Source: Paragorgia papillata
Lineage: Eukaryota > Cnidaria > Anthozoa > Scleralcyonacea > Coralliidae
Reading direction: 5' to 3'
NCBI GenBank assembly: GCA_035771165.1
Contig: JAWNZC010000324.1
Span: 502,001 to 566,000 of the forward strand
DNA length: 64,000 nucleotides
Part shown: one piece after another, positions 49,745 through 59,988 of the stretch
Layout: each line of letters starts with the position of its first letter
How positions within the stretch are numbered: position 1 is the first letter of the stretch
The notes under the pieces: generated by a model
The model's input: only the letters and a program-made list of their open reading frames with translations
The model's database searches: none
What the model was told of the DNA's origin: nothing
Position numbers and translations under genes: made by a program

Positions 49745-50344
49745 ATGACAAGTTTGGGGAAGATTGAAGAGTTCAATTCAAATCAAACTAACATCGCTCG
49801 CTACCTGGAGAGACTCGAACAGTATTTTGAAGCAAACGATGTCCCGCCAGATTCGGAAGAGTCGAGGAAACGCAGAGCGATTCTGATCTCGGTGATCGGA
49901 GCAAGAACATATGACGTTCTATCTGACTTGTGCTCACCTAATTCACCCTCAGCCAAAACTTACGATGAGCTTTCGACAATTTTAAAGAGTCACTACGCAC
50001 CCAAGAAGCTGGTGATTGCTGAAAGGTACCGCTTTCATAATTGTGTACAGAAGGATGGTGAATCCTTCGCAACGTTTGTCGCTAATCTGAAACGACTGGC
50101 ATCCACGTGCAATTTCGGTGCTTACCTCAACGAGGCTTTGCGAGACAGATTTGTTTGCGGTCTTAGAAGCTCTAATATGAAGAAGAAACTCCTGACAGAG
50201 GACTACACCTTTGACAATGCACTCAAAATTGCTCTGGGCATCGAAGCTGCTGATAAAGATGTAGCTGATATCTCTCAGATCCATACTGGAAAGTTCGTTA
50301 TTCGTCCGCCGGATATTTACGCCAGTAATTTCTTCTCAAATTTT
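49745..50344 (+). CDS. Gypsy 2 gag (capsid part)
   Basis: ATG at 49745. About 200 codons: GKIEEFNSNQTNIARYLERL, RKRRAILISVIGARTYDVL, LCSPNSPSAKTYDELSTIL, KSHYAPKKLVIAERYRFH and FATFVANLKRLASTCNFG are typical of Ty3/Gypsy capsid. It forms the particle. The frame then enters the poly-G tract; the nucleocapsid part resumes at about 51560. Confidence 0.88.
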
Positions 50345-50357
50345 TGTACGCCAGTCG

Positions 50358-50386
50358 GCGGGGGGGGGGGGGGGGGGGGGGGGGGT

Positions 50387-50458
<72 letters not shown>
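50358..50458 (+). repeat. Homopolymer G tract (~100 bp)
   Basis: About 98 G in 101 bases with one T and edge C. It lies inside gag. It is long enough to form multiple G-quadruplexes and is hard to sequence; it could be an artefact or a gap closure. Poly-Gly and poly-Pro frames over it are not genes. Confidence 0.95.
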
Positions 50459-51540
50459 CGTTCACCTTCGGTGCGCCATGGAAATTCATGCCTACAACCA
50501 CAGAACGTGGTGCGACATAACGCAATGCAAATGCTGCGCAATAAAAGTAATATCAAATGTAATGTCATTTTAATCTGATTTCACATCAACAATCCGTTTC
50601 CTCTATTTTGGCAGTTGAATACAACTCTTCTTACTTCTGTGGCGAGATTCTTTTACTGCGGTGTTCACATGAGTAAACCGTAGAACGATTTTCGTACTGG
50701 GGGGTCTGTTCACAAAAGGGATTCTTCTTGGGGGGTCCGGGGGCATGCCCCCCCCCGAAAATTTTTGAAATCTAGAGTCTCGGAAATGCCATTTCCTGCA
50801 TTTTGGGGGAAGAATTTACAGAACTCTGAAGGTCAGAAAATTCTTTGTTTGTTTGTTGCCATTAATAGATTAAGATTTATATATAAAGCAAACCAGAACA
50901 AACGCCCAACACAACATATTGTCAACAGTAACAGTACTAATTTCTGGTATGCTCCCTTGCTTTGTATTGTTGATATAATGTTCAAGTACAGACCGCTGCG
51001 TGTGCTAGAGTGACTGATTGAACAATTTTTCTGTCTATCTCAATGTTGTATTTGCGAGTGTTATTAATACCTCTGTGGGTGGACCTAAATGTAAAATGCT
51101 GCAATAAAAACTACTAAAAACAAGCTTCATTTTGCTAGTAGAGAATGACTTTCTCAAAAAAGGTTTGGAGAGTTCAATTTCTGACGTGTCTAGGGTCATC
51201 AGGGTTTATTTATGATCAAACGTTAGTTCCTCATTGTCCCGCATAATCCTCGATGTCCTATGTTTTTGTCAAATAATGTAACATTTAGTTACAACAAATT
51301 AAGGTATGATCATTTTGTTTCTTTCAAAGTTTTCATGCCATATTTAGTACACCGAACTGACAGAAAGTACGCCACACTGATACGCTTCACGCCATTTACG
51401 CCACGCCAACAGTTTATACCGAAAATTAGATTACTCTTACGCCAAATTTGGCGTAATCCACGAAACTCCACGCCGGATATATCCGGCGTAACATACGAAC
51501 TTTCCAGTATGGTCTCAGATGGGAATACACGCCCATGGGG
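50459..51540. other. Insertion-like segment within Gypsy 2 gag
   Basis: About 1 kb with no gag similarity. It includes GGGGGTCCGGGGGCATGCCC at about 50731, and a palindromic TACGCCGGATATATCCGGCGTA (51470-51491) preceded by many TACGCCA words (51369-51480). Possibly one or two non-coding elements. No gene. Confidence 0.55.
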
Positions 51541-51858
51541 TAAACAAGGTTGGTGGAAAGTCTTCACATTCTCGACAGCAGTTTCGCCAGAAGCAAAAGC
51601 CTTTTAATGCTACCAAAAATCAAGAGAAGCAGCCAACAAAGTAGTAAAGTACAACAAGACAGAAGTATGTGCCAGCTGTGGTAAGCAAGGTCATCCAAGG
51701 GCAAATTGTAAGTACAGAAACTTTACTTGTTATTCCTGTGGTAAAACTGGGCATATTGCTGATGCATGCAAGAGTAAGAAAACACAGTTAAACAACATAG
51801 AGGACACATCCGATATAGGAAATGCAGTTGATACTTTCTCCACGGCTATGCATGTATA
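51541..51858 (+). pseudogene. Gypsy 2 nucleocapsid, two CCHC knuckles
   Basis: A basic stretch (SRQQFRQKQKPFNATKNQEK) precedes a stop, then CASCGKQGHPRANC and CYSCGKTGHIADAC at about 51669-51770, both C-x2-C-x4-H-x4-C. They bind the element RNA. Frame changes separate this from gag and from protease. Confidence 0.85.
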
Positions 51859-52205
51859 AACTGAGTGCGAATAATCATGGCATACAAATACCAGTAGAGC
51901 TTAACGGCACAGTTATTTCTATGGAGCTCGACACAGGAGCTGGAATTTCAATAATTTCTGAAGAAACATTTGATAAACATTTTAAGAATATTTCACTGAA
52001 GCCATGTAGTTCTCAACTGCATACCTATACGGTGATCCAATCAAGGTGTGCGGACAATTTGACACTAGTTTGAAATACAATGGTCAATGTACAACTCTAC
52101 CACTATAGTTGTTGTTGAAGGATCGGGACCATCCCTTTTTGGAAGAGATTGGGTAGCCAAAGTAAAAGCGGACTGGAAGAAAATTTTCAATGTTGCTGTA
52201 TCTTA
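51838..52205 (+). pseudogene. Gypsy 2 aspartic protease
   Basis: YKLSANNHGIQIPVELNGTV then SMELDTGAGISIISEETF: the DTGA active site is intact. A frameshift at about 52030 shifts the rest into another frame, where GSGPSLFGRDWVAK (about 52123-52164) is the usual protease end (G-R-D/N-W). It would cut the polyprotein. Confidence 0.85.
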
Positions 52206-52227
52206 ATCACCCCTTCCTCAAAAAACA

Positions 52228-53034
52228 ATGCAGCGCTTGCATTCCACAATTCAGTTACACCCAGCCATCTTCAAACCGGGGCTAGGAACTATCAAGGGAA
52301 TCAAGGCCAAGCTTGAAGTTAAGGAGGGGTCACAACCTAAATTTTACAAGTCCCGCCCGGTACCTTATGCTTTAAAACAAGCAGTTGAAGAGGCGTATCA
52401 CCGTCTGGAAGCAGAGGGAATTATCGAGAAGGTGGAATTTAGTGAATGGGCAACCCCTATGGGACATATTCCCAAGGCTGACCACACAACACGATCATGT
52501 GGTGACTATGCCGTGACTGTTAATCCACAACTAAATGTACCCCACTATCCAATCCCACTCCCAGAGGATGTTTTCCAGAAATTATGGGGAGGGAAGTTAT
52601 TCACCAAACTTGATTTGAAGAATGCCTACCAACAGCTACTCATTGATGAAGAGAGTCAACAATACGTGACTATAAATACGCATCGGGGTCTTTTCCGCTA
52701 TAAGAGACTGCCATTTGGGATTGCATCATCACCAGCAATTTTCCAACGGACTATGGATATTATCCTTCAGGGCATCGATAATGTTGCATGCATTCAAGAT
52801 GATATCCTAGTAACGGGCAAGGATGATGCTGATCACCTTCAGAGTATTGAGGCAGTATTCAACCGACTTGAAGAGTATGGGGTGCAGCTTAAGCTTGACA
52901 AGTGCAAGTTTATGCAGAAGGCAGTTACATACATGGGGTGTGTAATTTCAGCAGACGGCATTCATCCCACAGAGGAGAAGGTCGAAGCTATCAAGAAAGA
53001 ACCAAGGCCCGAGAACACGACACAGTTACGGTAA
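52228..53034 (+). CDS. Gypsy 2 reverse transcriptase
   Basis: 269 codons: LGTIKGIKAKLEVKEGSQPK, FYKSRPVPYALKQAVEEA, EGIIEKVEFSEWATPMGHIP, motif A FTKLDLKNAYQQLLIDEES, motif B LPFGIASSPAIFQRTM, motif C CIQDDILVTGK, then the thumb LDKCKFMQKAVTYMGCVIS. The catalytic Asp residues are intact. A small deletion or shift at about 53030 leads to the connection (LGLLNYYGKFIQNPSSI in the next frame). Confidence 0.93.
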   Translation: MQRLHSTIQLHPAIFKPGLGTIKGIKAKLEVKEGSQPKFYKSRPVPYALKQAVEEAYHRLEAEGIIEKVEFSEWATPMGHIPKADHTTRSCGDYAVTVNPQLNVPHYPIPLPEDVFQKLWGGKLFTKLDLKNAYQQLLIDEESQQYVTINTHRGLFRYKRLPFGIASSPAIFQRTMDIILQGIDNVACIQDDILVTGKDDADHLQSIEAVFNRLEEYGVQLKLDKCKFMQKAVTYMGCVISADGIHPTEEKVEAIKKEPRPENTTQLR

Positions 53035-53755
53035 ATTTATCCAAAATCCTAGCTCCATCCTGCATCCCCTAAACCGCCTTCTTCAGAAGGGCCAAGAGTT
53101 CAAGTGGTCTCCTGAGTGTGAAAGAGCATTTCAGATGGCTAAGAACTCACTCTCTTCAGCAAATGTTCTGGTTCATTATAACCCAGGACTACCGCTGATA
53201 CTTGAGTGCGATGCAAGCCCCTATGGTATTGGTGCAGTCATTTCACATCAATTCCCGAATGGTGAAGAGAGACCAATAGCATATGCTTCTAGGTCTCTAA
53301 ATGCGGCTGAGAAAAACTACAGTCAGATTGAAAAAGAAGGATTGGCCATAATGTTTGGGTTGTCCAAGTTCTACATGTACTTGTATGGTCGCAAGTTCAT
53401 ACTGTGTGCTGATCACAAGCCTCTGTTGAAGATATTCGCACCAGACTCAGCAACGCCAGTGTTAGCAGCAGCTCGTCTTCAGCGGTGGTCACTTCTTCTA
53501 GCCGTGCACCAGTATGAAATTCGATACAGGTCGTCAACAGACATTGCCAACGCTGATGCTCTGTCAAGACTCCCTTTAAGGTTCCAGAAGGATGCAAGTG
53601 TAGAAGAAGACATATTTAACGTTGTAGTTGGCCAGCTGAACCGGCATCCAGTTTCAGCGAAACAGATTGCACGAGAAACATCCCGGGACAAGATCCTGTC
53701 AAAAGTACTTTCATTAACCCAATACGGATGGAATCAAACGTGTGATGACCGATAA
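53035..53755 (+). CDS. Gypsy 2 RNase H
   Basis: QKGQEFKWSPECERAFQMAK leads into RNase H: LILECDASPYGIGAVIS (Asp), KNYSQIEKEGLAIMFGLSKF (Glu), LCADHKPLLKIF (Asp) and STDIANADALSRLPL (Asp). All four catalytic acids are present. It would remove the RNA strand after copying. A stop at 53753 (CDDR-stop) separates it from integrase. Confidence 0.9.
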
Positions 53756-53780
53756 TTGAAGCCATATTTTATTCGTAAAC

Positions 53781-54548
53781 ATGTCAGTGGAGCAAGGGTG
53801 TCTTATGTGGGGCCTTAGAGTCATCATACCTCCTGTGTTCCGGAAGCAAGTTCTTGACGAGTTACATGGGGCACATCCAGGGGTAGTAAGAATGAAGGCG
53901 ATGGCGCGCAGCCATGTCTGGTGGCCAAAGGTAGACAGTGCCATTGAGGAAACTGTCCGCAGTTGCCAACAATGTATCACGACCAGGACCGCTCCTCCCG
54001 CAGCACCACTACATCCCTGGGTCTGGCCTTCCAATCCGTGGCAACGCGTACATGTAGATTTTGCTATTCACGAAGGCAATCACTACCTCATTGCGGTGGA
54101 TGCACACTCAAAATGGCCAGAGGCAATTGGGCCGATGAAAACCACAAATGCAGAGGCTACAGTAAATGCCATGCGCTGTATGTTTGCAAGATATGGGTTG
54201 CCAGAACAAGTTGTCAGTGACAAAGGTCCACCATTTCAGTCCACCGAATATGGAGATTTCCTGATAAAGAATGGTATTCAACGGGTCCTAGTGTCTCCTT
54301 ACCATCCATCTTCAAATGGCCACGCGGAACGCTTTGTGAAAACCTTTAAAAACTTTCTGAAGGCATCAAAGACCCAAACCAATCTCCTACAGCGGATACA
54401 GAACTTCCTGTTGAGTTATCGTAGTATCCCTCACACCACCACAGATTGTTCGCCGGCAAAGCTTTTCCTACAACGCGAAGTTAGAACCAGATTGTCGCTT
54501 GTGAAACCTAATACAGGTTGTGTAGTGGCAGCAAACAGTCTAAGATGA
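53781..54548 (+). CDS. Gypsy 2 integrase
   Basis: Zinc-binding region LDELHGAHPGVVRMKAMARS and VRSCQQC (H-x3-H, C-x2-C). Core: VHVDFAIHEGNHYLIAVDAH, QVVSDKGPPFQSTEYGDFL and SSNGHAERFVKTFKNFL. The Asp of SDKG and the Glu of HAERF are 35 residues apart, the DD35E spacing. It inserts the cDNA into the genome. The frame ends at 54548 by a shift; the rest is in 54518-55009. Confidence 0.93.
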   Translation: MSVEQGCLMWGLRVIIPPVFRKQVLDELHGAHPGVVRMKAMARSHVWWPKVDSAIEETVRSCQQCITTRTAPPAAPLHPWVWPSNPWQRVHVDFAIHEGNHYLIAVDAHSKWPEAIGPMKTTNAEATVNAMRCMFARYGLPEQVVSDKGPPFQSTEYGDFLIKNGIQRVLVSPYHPSSNGHAERFVKTFKNFLKASKTQTNLLQRIQNFLLSYRSIPHTTTDCSPAKLFLQREVRTRLSLVKPNTGCVVAANSLR

Positions 54549-55009
54549 AAACCTATCATGATCAACATGCCAAGCTTAGAGACTTTTCACCTGGTCAAAT
54601 GGTATTGGCAAGAGATCATCGATCTGATCAAAAGTGGCAACCTGCGACTGTCCTGGAAAGGAAGGCACCTCATTCGTGTACTGTCACCTTGCCTGATGGA
54701 AGGACCTGGAACCGCCATGCAGATCGTCTCCTGCAGGATAAGTCTAACGCCGATCTCCAAACTGAGACAATACCTAACCACCTGGGAAGTCAACTACTGC
54801 CACAAGCAACACCACCCACACCTCCACGACAAACATCTCCATCACCCTCACCTTCACCACCTGTAAAAAGTGTTGGAACCGAGTCAGACATCACCATACA
54901 GGGCAGAGCAAGTCCAATGGAATCTTCAATGGGTGCAGAGCAGATGCCAGTAGTTAGAAGATCAAGAAGAGTCGTGAAACCCCCACAGAGGTTGATAGAG
55001 CAAGCTTAA
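54518..55009 (+). pseudogene. Gypsy 2 integrase C-terminal tail
   Basis: KTYHDQHAKLRDFSPGQMVL and WQPATVLERKAPHSCTVTL form the C-terminal SH3-like region, followed by a Pro/Ser-rich tail (PTPPRQTSPSPSPSPP) and RRSRRVVKPPQRLIEQA, typical of this group. It is out of frame with the core by one shift. Confidence 0.85.
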
Positions 55010-55107
55010 GCCCGAACATTGAACATCAAACATTTATTTTGAACATATTTATTTCGAACAATTTTTGTTATTATTTCCTTTTCGTTTATGATGATATTGT
55101 CTTAATC

Positions 55108-55118
55108 CAGAGAGGAAG
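55108..55118 (+). promoter_or_regulatory. Gypsy 2 polypurine tract
   Basis: CAGAGAGGAAG immediately precedes the 3' LTR and would prime plus-strand DNA synthesis. Confidence 0.85.
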
Positions 55119-55261
55119 TGTTATAGTATGACTTATTTGAAGTACTATACTTGAACCTGCGATCACAGACATACAATTATATATAAGGTAGCCATTTTGT
55201 AGTTAGATTCATTCTGTTGTATTAGTATTGTACATTTAATAAAGCTCACAAGAACATAACA
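55119..55261 (+). repeat. Gypsy 2 3' LTR
   Basis: About 96% identical to 49576-49721. It starts TGTTATAGTATGACTTATTT and ends AACATAACA. Differences are two small indels and three substitutions by eye. It is followed by the TCTAC target duplication. Confidence 0.93.
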
Positions 55262-55798
55262 TCTACCAAGTGATGTATTTTAACGTGCATCCCTGGTATT
55301 TCCCGCTTGTCTTGTGGAGATAACCGTGATAACGCGTCGGCAATCATCATTTCCTTGCCTTGTTTGTACTTAATCGTGCAATCATACGGCTGTATGCGTA
55401 GAAGCATCCTTTGAAGTCGAGGAGGTGCCATGATGAGGTTCTTCTTGGGAATCTGCTTTGAGGGACGATGATCACTTTCTACTACGAACTGAAGTGCTTC
55501 CATACAGGTAAGTTTGAAACTTTTAACAGCCGTAACCCAAACCTTTGTTTGATGCGTCTACTTGCAAAACAACTGGTTTGTTTCTGTCGTAGTAAGCTAG
55601 TGTGGTCTCAGTGCTGATTTGGCATTTGAGTGTCTCAAAAGCTCTTCTATGCGATGGAGTCCAACTGTACTCGACATTGGCTTTGAGAAGTTCTCTCAGT
55701 GGTGCTGTATAACTGGCCAGGTTAGGCATGAACCGTGCCAAATAATTGATAAAACCAAGGAATGTATGTAACTCTTTCTTGTCTTTGCGTTGTTCCAT
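55262..55798 (-). pseudogene. Gypsy 3 RNase H and connection
   Basis: KDKKELHTFLGFINYLARFM, YSWTPSHRRAFETLKCQIS and VVLQVDASNKGLGYGC (Asp), a frame break, then LQFVVESDHRPSKQIPKKNL (the D-H-x-P block), YDCTIKYKQGKEMMIADALS (final Asp). Cut by Gypsy 2 after KIHHLVD. Confidence 0.85.
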
Positions 55799-55826
55799 AT
55801 TCGGTATAGCTAGGACTTTCTCTAGG

Positions 55827-56306
55827 TCAGGCTTTACTCACTTGGGTGTGTACAGCATGCCAAAAAAAACTACACTCTGTGGTCTTGACGGTACACTTCT
55901 CCTCGTTGAGCTTAATGCCAGCTTTCCTTGTGCATTCCATTACTTTGTGTAGATGTAGATCATGGTCTGACTCATCTTTGCCATGGACTGCGATGTCGTC
56001 TGCAATTCCTGCGGCCCCAGGGCAATTGCGATACGCTTCGTCGATCTTGAACTGAAATACATCTTGGCTCATTCGGAGACCAAAATGCATTCTTAGGAAT
56101 CTATACCGACCATTCGGTGTATTGAAAGTGGTTAAATGAGCCGATTCTTCATCTAATTTAACATTCCAATACCCGTTTCGAGCATCTAACTTGCTAAACA
56201 TTGCGGCTCCAGCTAACTTCGGAGTGATTTCTTCTAATGTAGGTGTGGGATACTTTATTGCTTCGTTTAAATCCTTGGGATCAAGGTATTCCGTTTGACT
56301 TCTCAC
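55827..56306 (-). pseudogene. Gypsy 3 reverse transcriptase
   Basis: YLDPKDLNEAIKYPTPTLEE, motif A MFSKLDARNGYWNVKLDEES, motif B MHFGLRMSQDVFQ and motif C IADDIAVHGK with the Asp pair present. The N-terminal RT part (56306-56770) is broken by stops. The thumb reads LNEEKCTVKTTECSFFWHAV. Confidence 0.85.
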
Positions 56307-56777
56307 TGATAACTAGGGAATTGACCCAATCAGTAGGCTTCTATTATTTCTTCTTTCTCCATTTCATCAAGCTCCGACTTCAATCTGTCCATTAGTTCTA
56401 ATGGTATACCCAACGGTCCCATCAAAACACTCTGGGCACATCTCAATCAGATGCTCTTTATCCTTAATTCTAGGACGATTTGCAATGGGCAATGAAGGTT
56501 TGATATAGTTCTCAGAGTATTTTCTCACTGCTTGGCTTGTTATTTCTAATTGGCCTCACGTCCTTCCTACCACTGTGGATTGTCTCTCCTCCACTGGACC
56601 CATTACTCGCGTCACTATGGGCTTTGTTTCCCTGCAGGGCTTTAATTTCCAATGCGCAATGATGTGAAACCAAATTTCGCACTCTACGTGCTTTTATTCC
56701 CAGGATGGCAGGACCTGATGCATCAGTGACATAAAGTATGCACTTGAGATTTCTCCCTTTGTGTGGACAAAGAATGC

Positions 56778-56996
56778 TTATTGTTCCAAATTGGGCAATC
56801 TGCCCCCCCCCCCCCCCCCCGCATATACAGTTAAGACCACTTCATTTCTTTGCAGAACTCCGTCCTTTGGTATTCCTTCTGCATTGACAAGTTCAGGGTA
56901 CAGAATACGGAATAAACGAATAGGGAGTACATTACTCTGGGCCCCCGTATCCACTTTGCACCTTAGATTTATGTCCTGGTTATTCTCTCGGCTCAC
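56778..56996 (-). pseudogene. Gypsy 3 aspartic protease with C-run
   Basis: DINLRCKVDTGAQSNVLPIR shows an intact DTGA site followed by the usual NVLP. FRILYPELVNAEGIPKDGVL continues. A homopolymer of 17 C (56804-56820) interrupts it after VVLTVYA, giving a poly-Gly stretch. This echoes the G tract in Gypsy 2. Confidence 0.85.
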
Positions 56997-57111
56997 ACGT
57001 AGGGTGGTAAATAATTCTTCTTAGTGTCTTGATTCTGGCTTTCCATGTTGTTTATTTCGATTGTGCCAATTGTCATAATATCTTCACAGAGGTCCTCCTC
57101 ACTGTCCGCTT

Positions 57112-57905
57112 CTAAATGATCAATTTGTTTTTTGTTTCTTCGATCGCAGGTTCAAAATCACCAGATTTTGATCTTGCACGAGACTTGATCACTGATCTGC
57201 ATACTGACTGCCAGTGATTTAACTTACCACACTTTCTACATGTGGTTCCGTATGCTGTACAGTTGTTTTTTATGAGGTAGAGTATGAATTTTACCGCATT
57301 TTTGGCATTCAATAGGTTTCGAATAAATTTCCCCAGGGAAGGGTTTCTTCTGATTGATGCTATCAAGTCGCTGGGATTGTCCCATGTTTTGACTCAACAA
57401 TGAGTTCATTTGGCGTTTGGTTGCTTCATAACTTCTGGCAATATATATCGCAGTGTTCAACGATAATTGTTCATCCCGACCCATTAGGGCTTTCTGAACC
57501 TCCGAATTGTTGACTCCCCAAATAAGTTGGTCTAGTACTCGATCGTCAAGTTCTTTTTTATCCCTAAACTTGCACTTGGCTGCGATATTCTTAATATTAG
57601 CGACAAAAATATCGACCGACTCACCTTGCTCTTGTCATATCCCTTGAAGAGTGTATCTGTGAATTCAATCGCGGCACCAAATGTCCCCTAAACCTATCGA
57701 GTATCTTCGCCGGGTCATTTCGATCTTCTTCATCGTCGAACGTCCAACTATTATACATGTCGAGTCCTTGTTCGCCAACCCATAACAGCACATAGCTTAA
57801 TTGTTCTTCTTTACCGACACCTTTCAAAATACTCTTAAACATCAGCTCACATTTTTGTCTAAACTTGCCAAAGGCTTCAACTGAAGCGGAGGCTTCCCAG
57901 TTCAT
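57112..57905 (-). pseudogene. Gypsy 3 gag with zinc knuckles
   Basis: ATG at 57905. The capsid part is WEASASVEAFGKFRQKCELM, QLSYVLLWVGEQGLDMYNSW and AKILDRFRGHLVPRLNSQIH, broken near 57620. It continues RDEQLSLNTAIYIARSYEAT, then VECQKCGK and a second knuckle CRKCGKLNHWQSVC (C-x2-C-x4-H-x4-C, about 57205-57245). A frameshift near 57280 splits the two knuckles. Confidence 0.85.
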
Positions 57906-58025
57906 CTATGGTGCTGATATAGGTGCACTGAACGCCATTTTTGGTCTAACATTTGTGTAGCTTTCTTTTTCTCCTTCTTGGTAGCTCCCCGGACAAATCG
58001 TCCTATATCTCTTCTTTAACCTTCG

Positions 58026-58043
58026 ATCCCACCGCTGCCACCA
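58026..58043 (-). promoter_or_regulatory. Gypsy 3 primer-binding site (tRNA-Leu type)
   Basis: Reverse complement TGGTGGCAGCGGTGGGAT directly follows the LTR end CACAGCA, complementary to a tRNA-Leu-type 3' end. The same primer is used by Gypsy 1 (27481-27498). Confidence 0.8.
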
Positions 58044-58211
58044 TGCTGTGTTCTTCTTCACTTATATTTCCTAAGGATTCATACAGATTGAACTTCTTTG
58101 ATTCACATTATATTACTTGTATATACAACAGTGATCTGTAGAGAGTAATGGTAAAGTGTAAAGTGTCTAACCGGATATGACTATACTAAAATCATAACAC
58201 ACTATGTAACA
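58044..58211 (-). repeat. Single LTR shared head-to-tail by two Gypsy internal parts
   Basis: 168 bp, TGTTACATAG...AACACAGCA on the minus strand. One side has a polypurine tract (AAAGAAAAAGGGA, 58212-58224), the other a primer site. Pol C-terminal codons lie upstream and gag downstream on the same strand. Confidence 0.82.
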
Positions 58212-58396
58212 TCCCTTTTTCTTTAAGACTAAATACGCTTTTTCCAATTTTTTTTTGAAAATATCCCGCTATAAATAAATGTTAAATTATACTCTATAAA
58301 CCTGACTTCTTAATGAACTATAATATGTCACCAAAAAATAATGTAAATAAATGTACTGTAAGTTAATGTCAATTTTCTCTAATAATATCTAACATA

Positions 58397-58840
58397 CTAA
58401 GGTGTAAATCTATCAGGTTTCTTACATAAACGTCCCGAACGTGTTCTTATTTCTGATCCATCAGGAGGATTTACATCGTTTTGTCCGAAGCTTGAATCCT
58501 CTTTTGGAATTTGGATGGCTGTTGAAAATCTTGTCTTCCGGACATTTGGTTTGATGTGGATCCGATTCCTTCTTAACTGGACACCCGATTCGTTTTCCAC
58601 AACGTAAGACCCTGGTGTTTCCTCAACTTTCCTTATCTTAGCTGGGCTCCACGTTTTCTTCACCGGATCTTGCACTTGCACAGGTTGGTCCTGGAAGAGC
58701 ACTGGAATTTCTGTCATACCAGGCGATGTGTTCCTCTTGCTGCGCTGATAAGAGTTTTTTTGTTTCTTCCTAGTACGGATAGCTGCTGCAGTAATATTAT
58801 TTAGTTTCCTAACGAATGGAAATTTGGAGTAGTAATCTGC
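58397..58840 (-). pseudogene. Gypsy pol: integrase remnant and C-terminal tail
   Basis: Starts at the transposon edge with DYYSKFPFVRKLNNITAAAI, then jumps to RKKQKNSYQRSKRNTSPGM, so the integrase core with the second Asp and the Glu is deleted. The tail EIPVLFQDQPVQVQDPVKKT, TWSPAKIRKVEETPGSYVV and RLCKKPDRFTP is complete to the stop at 58397. Confidence 0.85.
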
Positions 58841-59052
58841 CTCTCTCCTCCGCAGAGGCTTCTATTCGCAGGCGTGCGGGCAATCGTAAAGCGCGCGGAG
58901 AACGTCGGGAAGGTGGAAAAAGAGGCGAAAAGCCTCTGCCAGATAATGTGCGGTTCTCTGACACGATTTGCGGTTCTCTGGTAAATGGCATAAAAACCGA
59001 CGATTTGGGAGAAATTCAGCACTCCCTTCAAGATCTAAGTATCAAAGGTTAG
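58816..59052 (+). other. Short open frame with internal repeat in the TIR element
   Basis: A 78-codon frame ends TDDLGEIQHSLQDLSIKG before a possible donor (AAAGGTTAGC). 59330-59425 holds a diverged second copy (GDSDNSLHEVQCFLQDLSLE). The paired xxEIQxxLQDLSxx blocks suggest decayed exons or an internal duplication. No family is recognised. Confidence 0.35.
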
Positions 59053-59988
59053 CATGACGATTTTCGTGAAGAAATAGTGCGATTACATGAATTTATTTGA
59101 TTCTTGATGTTATTTACGTGTCTGCCATTTTAAATCAATTTAGATGTAAACTATATTTCAATTAATTTAGACATCTTTATTCTCTTTATGATAACCATAA
59201 TGCAGAAGAAGATATAGAATGCTTTGCAATAAGTGCAAGTACGCTGGAGAATGATTTTTTAACACCGAATTCGAAGTCGGCAAACGAACCGAATAGGCGA
59301 ATACGAAGAGATTTCAGTCAAGTAACAAATCTGCGGTTCTCTGGTCATGGGAGATAGCGACAATAGTTTGCACGAAGTACAATGTTTTCTTCAAGATCTA
59401 AGTCTAGAATGTTGTTCTGGACGTTATTAGTTCTGAATTCTTCTATGGAAATCACCCGGAACGAATAAAAAAATTCGAAACGCTGCCAGACTGACAAACG
59501 TTTTAATATCGAACGTTGAATCGTTGATAAACAAAGCTGACGAACATGCAGCGCTGGAATATTCTCAGCGCTAACTTTCTACATTACACTGCAAGCTCGC
59601 AAACGTACCACATGCACTACGTGTATACGTGAAACTTATTATGTTTACAACAGTTCAGTGTCTTGATTTAAACTTCTCGGGTAGCGTTTGTTTACATTTC
59701 ATAATTCAAAACTGGAAAATCCTGTCCTTGTGTAACAATATTAACATTCTCGAGTTGAAAATTGTCTGCCAGCAATTTAAATGCGTCTTTTGTTCACAAT
59801 TTACGGATTTCCAACTTTTCCGTAAGTTAAAGTTGATTATATATTGAAATTCCGAGTCTGGTGCCTAGTCCATCTCGGAATTTGGGCGCCATATTGACAA
59901 CATTATCTGGCAGAGGCTACTTTTCTTTCCCTCTTCCCATCATTCCTCGCGCGTCTTCTCCGCCTCCGAGCCTCTGCGGAGGAGAGAG
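58841..59988. mobile_element. 1.15-kb TIR transposon inserted in Gypsy integrase
   Basis: Inverted ends CTCTCTCCTCCGCAGAGGCT and AGCCTCTGCGGAGGAGAGAG, with subterminal CCTCTGCCAGATAATGT mirrored. Flanks GTAATCTGC (58832-58840) and GTAGTGTGC (59989-59997) form a 9-bp (or 8-bp) duplication with two changes. It separates integrase codons ...VIAHY and DYYSKF. No full transposase is present. A second copy starts at 63689; its first 300 bp match the reversed right half (59990-59660). Confidence 0.88.

Larger units (their letters stand above)
49576..55261 (+). mobile_element. Ty3/Gypsy retrotransposon 2, with both LTRs and target duplication
   Basis: 5' LTR 49576-49721, gag, CCHC knuckles, protease, RT, RNase H, integrase, polypurine tract and 3' LTR 55119-55261. 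Flanked by TCTAC at 49571-49575 and 55262-55266. The LTRs differ at about five positions in 145 bp, so the insertion is fairly young. The gag is interrupted by a G-run and about 1 kb of foreign sequence, and a few frameshifts exist. It landed at the edge of minus-strand Gypsy 3. Confidence 0.93.
55262..58211 (-). mobile_element. Ty3/Gypsy retrotransposon 3, gag to RNase H part
   Basis: Reading leftwards from the LTR (58211-58044): primer site, gag, protease, RT and RNase H, ending at the Gypsy 2 insertion. Codons for integrase do not follow on the far side of Gypsy 2 (49570 and left), so this copy had probably been truncated before or by that event. Frameshifts break each domain. Confidence 0.88.

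Noticed and set aside
50298..50578. Poly-Gly and poly-Pro frames
   Set aside because: Translation of the G homopolymer inside gag.
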